5,327 bases of DNA, taken from contig JAKLLI010000154.1 in assembly GCA_023150195.1 (NCBI GenBank), positions 3,080 to 8,406 of the forward strand. Direction: 5' to 3'. Positions 1 through 5,327 of this stretch are shown one piece after another. The notes below the pieces were generated by a model. That model had not been told where the DNA came from and did not search any database. It saw only the letters and a list, made by a program, of their open reading frames with translations. Every line of letters begins with the position of its first letter. The stretch's first letter is position 1. The stretch is from Azonexus sp. Lineage in GTDB: Bacteria; Pseudomonadota; Gammaproteobacteria; Burkholderiales; Rhodocyclaceae. Position numbers and translations under genes: made by a program.

Positions 1-1583
1 TCCAGCAAGGGGTAGCCCATGACGAATGCGGTTTGCGGCCGTTCGCCGATCAGGCCGCGCTCGACCGACGCGCTGTCGAAATGCCGGAACACGGTCAGTG
101 CGGCATTCGGGTTGTGCCCATCGCCATCCCAAATATCCTTGAGTGTCGGCTGGGTGCCTTGTTCGCCGAGGTCTTTGATCAACTTGCGCTTGCCTTCCAG
201 ATAACGCATTTCCAGGTCGGCATAGCGTTGCCAGGCCAGCAGACCGGTGGTGCTTTGGTGTTCGGCAGGCAGGCGCAGTACGGGCATGGCGCCGTCGATC
301 AGGCGCTGCATCAGGGTCGACTCTTTGGCGTTGGGGGCGACGAAAATTACCCAGAAGTGGTCATCAATCGAATTGAGCGCCACCTGTCCGCGACAGACCG
401 GGCCTTTCATGAAGCCCATCAGGGTGAATTGGGCTTCTTCCAGCATCAGTCGATAACGGGCGTCCAGCGGCAAATCACGGAAGGTGACGAAGGGGTTGGA
501 TGCGTTCTCAGGGTCATAGCCCGGCAGTGCCGTGATGGGGTAGGGCGGCGCGATGAATTGCGCGTGCAGACGGGCCAGTCGCGCGGCGTCGAGGCGTAGC
601 GGCATATGGGTTTTGGCGACCGGCGTCGCATCGAGTCGGGCGAGCCGGTAATAGACGCGGGCGACCCCGGGATCGTCGTAGGGGCGCCGGGTTGCAATGC
701 GGTCGATGGGCTGGCCGGGCGGGGTGCGGCTGCGCACCAGTTCGAAGCGTTGATCAGGCATCTCGCTGAACCACAGATGGCCGACAAACCAGTGTTCGTA
801 AATGTAGCGGGCGGTCAGTTGGTGCTTGAGTTCGTCCGCGTTAAGGAAGCGCTCCCAGTCCGCGATCTGTTTGACCACAGCCTGCGGCAGAGGGGGCGGC
901 TGGCTGAAGGGGGCGCCTTCGGCCAGCCAGTGGGCCAGGGTGTTGAACTCGGGCTGGCTGAGGGGGGGCAGTCCGAAGGGCATGCCGCGCGTGGGATGAT
1001 TTTTCAGATAGTCATCGACACCTTCTGCCGTGGTGCAGACCGCCGTGCGGTCGATGGAAAAATCGAGGTCCGGATCGCGTATTGCCCCAGCAGGGGGCGG
1101 CGCCTGATGCATTTTCTGGGCGAGCAGGCGATACATCACGCCGCCGGCCTGATTGGCTTCCCGTGTTTGGCTGCGTTCGTTCAGGACCGGGAAGAATCCC
1201 TTGTCCCGCCAGGCGCTGATCTGATGGGCATCGATGCCGATGCGCGAAGGCTCGGCGGCAAGCAGGCGGGCACCGGAATAGACACTGACGGCGGAGGCGC
1301 CACGGGTGATGCCGTCGTAACGGCTGAGGTTGAGTTGGCAAGGTGCGTCGTAACAGGCGTGGCAAGTCACGCATCGCTGATCAAGCAAGGGGCGGATGTC
1401 GCGCTGGTAGTCCGGGACATTGGCTTGGGCAACCGTCGGGGGGCGGTCGAAGGTGGTGGGGTCGGGGGCGCCAAAGCGTTCGTTGAGTTTGAGCCCGACG
1501 AGGCTGGCGCATGCGCTTAGAAAGAGCGCCAGCAAGGGCATGGCGTAACGGGTCAGCGGGGACAAAGGCGGTGTTGGGGGCAT
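1..1583 (-). CDS. cti: Fatty-acid cis/trans isomerase (Cti), N-terminal 527 codons, cut by the window edge
   Basis: Cti is a periplasmic c-type haem protein that converts cis unsaturated fatty acids of membrane phospholipids to trans, stiffening the membrane under solvent or heat stress. Reading the minus strand from the ATG at 1583 gives 527 codons without a stop, about 70% of the usual 750-770 residues; the C-terminus lies beyond position 1. Residues 15-24 are hydrophobic and end in a lipobox-like L22-S-A-C25, so this is an export signal and perhaps a lipoprotein signal. Residues 71-75 read CVTCH, the haem c site, followed by ACYDAPC (76-82), typical of Cti. Other family-like stretches are MKGPVCRG (392-399) and RHFDSASV with GLIGERPQ and the final GYPLL near the edge. 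The gene starts 23 bases after the hydrolase stop. No clear ribosome-binding site precedes the start; M15 (1541) is an alternative, but it would leave almost no n-region before the hydrophobic stretch. The family call is very secure, the exact start less so. Confidence 0.95.
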   Translation of the reverse strand, partial: MPPTPPLSPLTRYAMPLLALFLSACASLVGLKLNERFGAPDPTTFDRPPTVAQANVPDYQRDIRPLLDQRCVTCHACYDAPCQLNLSRYDGITRGASAVSVYSGARLLAAEPSRIGIDAHQISAWRDKGFFPVLNERSQTREANQAGGVMYRLLAQKMHQAPPPAGAIRDPDLDFSIDRTAVCTTAEGVDDYLKNHPTRGMPFGLPPLSQPEFNTLAHWLAEGAPFSQPPPLPQAVVKQIADWERFLNADELKHQLTARYIYEHWFVGHLWFSEMPDQRFELVRSRTPPGQPIDRIATRRPYDDPGVARVYYRLARLDATPVAKTHMPLRLDAARLARLHAQFIAPPYPITALPGYDPENASNPFVTFRDLPLDARYRLMLEEAQFTLMGFMKGPVCRGQVALNSIDDHFWVIFVAPNAKESTLMQRLIDGAMPVLRLPAEHQSTTGLLAWQRYADLEMRYLEGKRKLIKDLGEQGTQPTLKDIWDGDGHNPNAALTVFRHFDSASVERGLIGERPQTAFVMGYPLL

Positions 1584-1606
1584 GAGGCAGTTGCGGTGTG
1601 GCTGTT

Positions 1607-3352
1607 TCAGGGGCCGGCATGGCGACGCAGGAAGTCGATGAAGCGCGGAAACACGTCCTGCGCGGCATTTTTGCCGATGATCACATCAGCGTGGCCGTAA
1701 CCGGGGATCACGGCCAATCCGTGGCGTCCGGGCACGATGGCTTCCAGTCGTTCGTGGCAGCGAATGTTCGAGTCGAAAAACAGCGCGTTGTCCTGACCTG
1801 CCACCAGTAACATCGGCGTCTCGATCTCCGCGGCATGTTCAAAGTAGTTGTCGGGCAGTGGGCGATAGCGCGCATCATCAGGATCGAATTTGACCGCGGT
1901 ATTCCCGGCCTTGAGCATTTTGAGCACATGTCGGTAGTAATGGACGCCACTACCGCCGAAGAGGTCGCCGGTACGCCGGTGGGTGACGTCGTGCAGGTTG
2001 TCGTGCTTGAACAGAACCGGGTTGCCCCAGCCCCACATGAAGCTGGTCATGTGGCAGGCGGGGTTGTCGCATTCGCGGTGAAAAAATGAGACGGCCTTGG
2101 CCAGCAGCTTGCCGGGGAAAATACCGGGCTGGCTGCGCCATTGGGGATTCAGGTAGTCGACGCCGAGCAGGTATTCGGCGGCAAAGGGGCCGACATGTAA
2201 TTTCGCCTGGGCGAGCCGGTTGACCGTCGGCGTCAGTGCCACGCCGTTGCAGATGACGCTGGCGATGTTATGGATGGTTTTGCCAAACAGGCTCATGGCG
2301 ATCGACAGGGCGCCGAGGCAATGGCTGATGATGTGAATCCGGGCGTCCGGGCCAACCGCCTTGCGGAGGGTGTCGATGGCGGCGGGGTTGTCGTAGAGGG
2401 CCACATCATCCACGGTGTAACGATGGCGCGACAGGTTGTAGGGCTGGCGGTTGCTGATCCGGCCATCCAGCGTCCAGACATCGGTGAATCGCGCGTCGAG
2501 CAGGCAGGTCGTCAGATTGCGATGTTCGGGCATGATGAACATGTCGCTGGCGGCGGTCAGGCCCGGTACCAGCAATACGACATCGCGGCAGGCCGGGCCG
2601 CGTTGAAAACGCAAGAGGCTGATGCCGATGCCATCCGCAGTGCTGGCGTAGTGAGTGCTGATCTCGGCGTCCTTGACGCCGTCCAGCGTGTATTTCGGAA
2701 TCTCCCAGACGGTGGGCTCGGGGCGGTGATGCCGAGGCAGGCCGTGGGTGTCCCAGAGCTCGCCGGCAAAGAAGCGGCCAAAGCGGGCGATGGCGGCGAG
2801 TCGGTCGCTCAAGTGCTCGGCATCGGCACGGAAAGTGGTGAGCTGACGCATGAAATCCAGCGGCTGGATGTGGAGCAGGCCGCTGGCAGCGACCGTCGCC
2901 GTGGCTTCGTCGGCGCTCGCAATGTGCCCGTTGAATAGATTGGTATGCAGCGTGGTGGTATCGGCCCAAAGATCCGGCCCCGGGTTGTTTTGAATGTGTT
3001 TGGTGCCGCTCAGTGTTAGCGGTCGACCGGCGGCATCTTCAAAAAACAGGCGGTACAGCATGGTCTTGCGATTGCGGTCGCCGCTATCGGCGAAAAGATT
3101 GAATTCGCCTTTGAGCACCGGGTAGCGTCCGCCGATCAACGGCCCTTCGACATAGCCGATGGCTTGGGCGGGATGCTTGGCTTCATTGAGAAAACGGTCG
3201 AGATCCTCGGTGCGGATGGTGAGGCGGAAATTGAGCCAGCTGTTGTCGGCTTTGCCCAAATCGTGGCCGGCCTGTGTCGCATGCTGCCCGGCGGCGACAT
3301 AACCTTTCATGTCCTCGGTGAACTGAAAAGCGATGGGGGTTTTGTCAGTCAT
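1607..3352 (-). CDS. Alpha/beta hydrolase with extra N-terminal domain and probable Cys nucleophile (GMC-oxidoreductase partner type)
   Basis: This 581-residue protein has two parts. Residues 1-200, opening with FQFTEDMKGYV, form a domain that I associate with GMC oxidoreductase/hydrolase fusion proteins; its function is unknown to me. Residues 215-581 are an alpha/beta hydrolase: strand and oxyanion loop VLLLVPGLT (258-266), nucleophile elbow IISHCLGAL (341-349), acid D521 in AGQDN, and histidine H554 in GYGHAD. The elbow has Cys345 where most hydrolases have Ser, as in PHA synthases and dienelactone hydrolase. Residues 440-480, rich in His and aromatic residues, probably belong to a lid. 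No signal peptide or membrane segment is seen, so a cytoplasmic place is likely. I chose the ATG at 3352 because GGGAG lies nine bases upstream; an in-frame ATG at 3376 would add eight residues but has no ribosome-binding site. The start overlaps the oxidoreductase stop (ATGACTGA), implying translational coupling. The fold is secure; the substrate is unknown (ester, thioester or acyl transfer all possible). Confidence 0.9.
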   Translation of the reverse strand: MTDKTPIAFQFTEDMKGYVAAGQHATQAGHDLGKADNSWLNFRLTIRTEDLDRFLNEAKHPAQAIGYVEGPLIGGRYPVLKGEFNLFADSGDRNRKTMLYRLFFEDAAGRPLTLSGTKHIQNNPGPDLWADTTTLHTNLFNGHIASADEATATVAASGLLHIQPLDFMRQLTTFRADAEHLSDRLAAIARFGRFFAGELWDTHGLPRHHRPEPTVWEIPKYTLDGVKDAEISTHYASTADGIGISLLRFQRGPACRDVVLLVPGLTAASDMFIMPEHRNLTTCLLDARFTDVWTLDGRISNRQPYNLSRHRYTVDDVALYDNPAAIDTLRKAVGPDARIHIISHCLGALSIAMSLFGKTIHNIASVICNGVALTPTVNRLAQAKLHVGPFAAEYLLGVDYLNPQWRSQPGIFPGKLLAKAVSFFHRECDNPACHMTSFMWGWGNPVLFKHDNLHDVTHRRTGDLFGGSGVHYYRHVLKMLKAGNTAVKFDPDDARYRPLPDNYFEHAAEIETPMLLVAGQDNALFFDSNIRCHERLEAIVPGRHGLAVIPGYGHADVIIGKNAAQDVFPRFIDFLRRHAGP

Positions 3353-5090
3353 GATCGGGAACTCCCAGGGTGGCATCCGGCGTCATGCCGGTGATGTCTT
3401 CCGCAATCCATTCGGCCAGTGCGGCAATGGTTGCGCTCGGATTAGCACCGACCGAAGCCGGCAAAATCGCCCCATCGGCCACGTAGAGCCCGTGGTAACC
3501 GAAGACCTGGCCGCGCTCGCCAGGCTGGCAACTGACCACGCCCTTGGCCGCGTTCTCGGCAAGGGCGCAGCCGCCCAGTGGATGCACGGTGACGTTGTTG
3601 CGTATGGGCCAGGCCCAGGTGGGCTGGGGGATGTAGGCTTTGGCGCCGATAAAGTCGCCAAAGCGGCGGCCACAGGCGACGATGGCGTCGTACAGCGGTC
3701 GACTGGCCTTTTGCGGCCAATTCAGGTCCAGGTTGCCGCGGCGCAAGCTGAGTTCGCCATCGCCCTGGTCGCGGCCCATGAAGAGCAGGACGCTGCTGCG
3801 GTAAGCGATATCGCCGCGCAGCAGTTGATGAAAGTAATCGACCACCGAACCGCTCCACTTACCGCCAAACAGGGTCTGTCGAACCCGTCGGCCCCAAACG
3901 CCCAGCGTCCGGAACAGCCGTTTGATCAGGTAAAGCGGATTGAGCATGGGTTGCAAACCTTCGACGTACCAGGACATCAGCGTCGGGTAGGCCGCATCTT
4001 CCAGCATGAAGGCGGGCTGCCCGGGTTTGGGGGTGTGCAGGTCGTAGTCGATGTACTGGGTGATGACCGGGCCGTAGTTTGGATCGATGGGCGTGTCGCC
4101 GGCGACGACCACCGACACGAAATCGCCGTTCCCGGAAAAGCGTTTGCCCAACTGCTGACTGACGCGCGGCAGGGTGCCGAATTCATCGCGACAGCGCAGC
4201 AGCAGCTCGTTGCTGCCCAGGGTGCCGGCGGCCAGTACGACGCGTTCGGCGGTGATGGCGTGCAGGCAGCCGTCCCCATCCCGGTAATGCACGCGGTAGC
4301 CGTGTTGACCGTTGGCAGTGCTGTCGTCTTCCCCTGCCGCATTCAGGGGACAAATCTTCTCGGCGATGCAGCTAGTTTCAATCCGCGCCCCATGCGTGTG
4401 CTCGGCAGCGTAGAGGTAGTTGAGATCCAGCGTGTTCTTGGCATGGACGTTGCAGCCGATGTCGCATTCGCCGCAATAGGTACAGGCAGTCTGGCTCGCC
4501 CCATAGCGGTTGCTTTCCTGTTCGCCAATGGGCAAGGGGGGCTGGCCATTCCGCGCGTAGCCATTCCCGAAAAAGACGCAGATTTCCGCCGGCTTGCTCT
4601 GTCGTGACTCTCGTGCTGCGAATTGGGCAAAGACGTCGCTGCGCGGAATTTGACGTCGGGGGTCGCTGCCTGCTGGGGGTAACTGGCGTGCGCCCAAGAC
4701 GTCGCGGGCAACCTGATAATACGGCGCCAGCGTTTCGCTTTGGACGGTCGACGGCCATTGCGTGTCAAAAACCCAGCGCGGCGGCGCCATGAAGACATTG
4801 GCGTAAATCAGCGACCCACCCCCCAGGCCGGCAGCGACCACCGCGTCCATGCGACGGTAATTGCGGATGTCGAACAATCCCTTGAGCGGCGCTTTCGCAC
4901 CGGCGGCGGTCGACCAGAAATTTTCCGAAAAATCCTTGGGGCTGCGCGGAAAACTGCCTTTGGGGTAGCGGGCGCCGCGCTCCAGCAACAAAACCTCCCC
5001 CGGCCATTTCATGGCCAGCCGGCAGCACGTGACAGCGCCGCCGAAGCCGCTGCCGATGACAACTGCCTTGAATGTTGTTTTGTTTGTCAT
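3345..5090 (-). CDS. FAD-dependent GMC oxidoreductase, cholesterol-oxidase-like, with CxxCxxCxxxC cluster
   Basis: GMC enzymes oxidise an alcohol with FAD. In this 581-residue protein the Rossmann motif GSGFGG is at 13-18, with E37 (LLLERG) for the adenosine ribose. AAGLGGGSLIYANV (86-99) is the second FAD-contacting loop and VVLAAGTLGSNELLL (284-298) the usual mid-protein FAD segment. The C-terminal active site has H503 in VHPLGGC and N550 in GANPSATIAALAE, matching the catalytic His and Asn of cholesterol oxidase; YVADG (536-540) is the last FAD-contacting motif. C203, C206, C209 and C213 form CTYCGECDIGC, a ferredoxin-like spacing that I recall from related bacterial GMC proteins. No signal peptide is visible, so it is probably cytoplasmic. 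An in-frame TAA lies 27 to 25 bases upstream of the start codon, so ATG 5090 is the only normal start; its ribosome-binding site is weak (GGGAAA). It is first in the cluster and overlaps the hydrolase by 8 bases. The family is certain; sterol as substrate is only a possibility. Confidence 0.93.
   Translation of the reverse strand: MTNKTTFKAVVIGSGFGGAVTCCRLAMKWPGEVLLLERGARYPKGSFPRSPKDFSENFWSTAAGAKAPLKGLFDIRNYRRMDAVVAAGLGGGSLIYANVFMAPPRWVFDTQWPSTVQSETLAPYYQVARDVLGARQLPPAGSDPRRQIPRSDVFAQFAARESRQSKPAEICVFFGNGYARNGQPPLPIGEQESNRYGASQTACTYCGECDIGCNVHAKNTLDLNYLYAAEHTHGARIETSCIAEKICPLNAAGEDDSTANGQHGYRVHYRDGDGCLHAITAERVVLAAGTLGSNELLLRCRDEFGTLPRVSQQLGKRFSGNGDFVSVVVAGDTPIDPNYGPVITQYIDYDLHTPKPGQPAFMLEDAAYPTLMSWYVEGLQPMLNPLYLIKRLFRTLGVWGRRVRQTLFGGKWSGSVVDYFHQLLRGDIAYRSSVLLFMGRDQGDGELSLRRGNLDLNWPQKASRPLYDAIVACGRRFGDFIGAKAYIPQPTWAWPIRNNVTVHPLGGCALAENAAKGVVSCQPGERGQVFGYHGLYVADGAILPASVGANPSATIAALAEWIAEDITGMTPDATLGVPDHD
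3362..3366 (-). promoter_or_regulatory. Ribosome-binding site deciding the hydrolase start
   Basis: On the minus strand this reads GGGAG, nine bases before the ATG at 3352. It lies inside the last codons of the oxidoreductase gene, and the upstream candidate ATG at 3376 has nothing comparable. This supports the shorter hydrolase start and re-initiation by ribosomes finishing the oxidoreductase. Confidence 0.6.
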
Positions 5091-5214
5091 TTTTTGTTTC
5101 CCGTGTCGAATTTAACGATTGCGGCGCCCTTGGTGATGCAGTTAGGATATCCGGAAAAATCCACATCGTCGTGATCTCCTCAACATCCTGTTGCGGCGAG
5201 CCATCGGGGGATGC
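5091..5214. promoter_or_regulatory. Leader and presumed promoter region upstream of the cluster
   Basis: This stretch of about 124 bases separates the oxidoreductase start from a possible rightward reading frame. It is more AT-rich than the genes near 5091-5160, as expected for a leader. The minus strand has no convincing pair of -35 and -10 boxes; TATCCT (about 5144-5149) is a weak -10-like match without a good -35 partner. GGATATCC (5145-5152) is an eight-base palindrome, too short alone to be called an operator. No rho-independent terminator was seen. The role as promoter region is inferred from position. Confidence 0.35.
5176..5181 (-). promoter_or_regulatory. Strong Shine-Dalgarno-like GAGGAG before an out-of-frame ATG in the leader
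   Basis: The minus strand reads GAGGAG nine bases before an ATG at 5166. This is a better ribosome-binding site than that of the oxidoreductase (GGGAAA before 5090). The ATG at 5166 is not in the oxidoreductase frame; its frame (MWIFPDILTASPRAPQ at first) runs through the oxidoreductase start and on to about 4765. It may direct a leader peptide that couples to or competes with the oxidoreductase start, or be chance. Confidence 0.3.
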
Positions 5215-5327
5215 ATGAAGTTGCACGACACCTCAACTGACATCAGGAATTCAGCCGCACCGGCGGAAGCGGGTGCGACTGGCATTCTTGCCCAGATGCT
5301 GGGCGTCAACGAATTGATCGTGACGCC
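5215..5327 (+). CDS. Possible start of a divergent gene, unidentified, cut by the window edge
   Basis: From the ATG at 5215 the plus strand stays open for 37 codons to the window edge, beginning MKLHDTSTDIRNSAAP and later reading GILAQMLGVNELIV. A GGGGG run at 5206-5210 could serve as a ribosome-binding site, four bases before the ATG. I do not recognise the family. A divergent gene here could be a regulator of the cluster, but that is a guess from position only. An open frame of this length arises easily by chance in GC-rich DNA, and a minus-strand frame is also open over the same bases, so this is a tentative call. Confidence 0.25.
   Translation, partial: MKLHDTSTDIRNSAAPAEAGATGILAQMLGVNELIVT

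Noticed and set aside
33..599. 188-codon open frame on the plus strand near the left edge
   Set aside because: It is also codon-aligned antisense to cti and ends at another CTA codon of that gene. No recognisable motif.
606..1520. 304-codon open frame on the plus strand, antisense to cti
   Set aside because: Same register-aligned antisense effect: it ends exactly at a CTA leucine codon of cti. The minus strand encodes an unmistakable Cti with its haem motif.
1584..1606. Possible terminator between the hydrolase and cti
   Set aside because: The 23-base gap has no hairpin or T-run, so the genes are more likely cotranscribed.
1381..1668. 95-codon minus-strand frame spanning the hydrolase/cti junction
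   Set aside because: It is out of frame with both genes, Arg/Pro/His-rich in the manner of a shifted reading of GC-rich coding DNA, and would overlap two well-supported genes.
2270..2938. 222-codon open frame on the plus strand, antisense to the hydrolase
   Set aside because: Codon-aligned antisense shadow of the hydrolase; no independent motif or start signal.
3333..4607. 424-codon open frame on the plus strand, antisense to the oxidoreductase
   Set aside because: Its codons are exactly register-aligned with the sense codons, so its stops can only appear where the sense gene uses TTA, CTA or TCA, which are rare in GC-rich genes. The sense protein has complete GMC motifs; the antisense product shows none and is full of low-complexity Ala/Gly/Val/Gln.
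5142..5327. Minus-strand frame open from the right edge to a TAA at 5142-5144, which might be the tail of an upstream gene
   Set aside because: The last residues are an Arg-rich run (MARRNRMLRRSRRCGFF) unlike a natural C-terminus, and no family is recognised. It remains possible, but the sequence does not support calling it.
1..5327. tRNA or rRNA genes, CRISPR array, insertion sequence or attachment site
   Set aside because: No cloverleaf-like segment, spaced direct repeats, terminal inverted repeats or transposase-like protein was seen; nearly the whole window is taken by three coherent genes.

Overview
The window is GC-rich, densely coding DNA, almost certainly bacterial and probably gammaproteobacterial. 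The clade call rests mainly on a clear fatty-acid cis/trans isomerase gene (cti), best known from Pseudomonas, Vibrio and methanotroph relatives; nothing in the sequence fixes the genus.

Layout: one three-gene cluster on the minus strand fills positions 5090 down to 1. In transcription order it has (1) a complete 581-residue FAD-dependent GMC oxidoreductase of the cholesterol-oxidase-like group (5090-3345), with a four-cysteine cluster inside it; (2) a complete 581-residue alpha/beta hydrolase with an extra N-terminal domain (3352-1607), whose start overlaps the oxidoreductase stop by 8 bases; (3) the first 527 codons of cti (1583 to the left edge), beginning 23 bases after the hydrolase stop. 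The cti fragment is open to the window edge and was found by reading the minus strand directly. A leader of roughly 125 bases lies upstream of the cluster (5091-5214). At the right edge a short reading frame points the other way and cannot be identified.

How they may work together: gene order, the 8-base overlap and the 23-base gap suggest one transcript. The first two products look like a cytoplasmic pair acting on a hydrophobic alcohol or sterol/lipid-like substrate (oxidation, then acyl or ester chemistry with a probable cysteine nucleophile). Cti is exported and converts cis to trans unsaturated fatty acids in membrane phospholipids under solvent or heat stress. A common theme of envelope lipid modification or response to hydrophobic compounds is inference. 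The substrates of the first two enzymes cannot be read from sequence.
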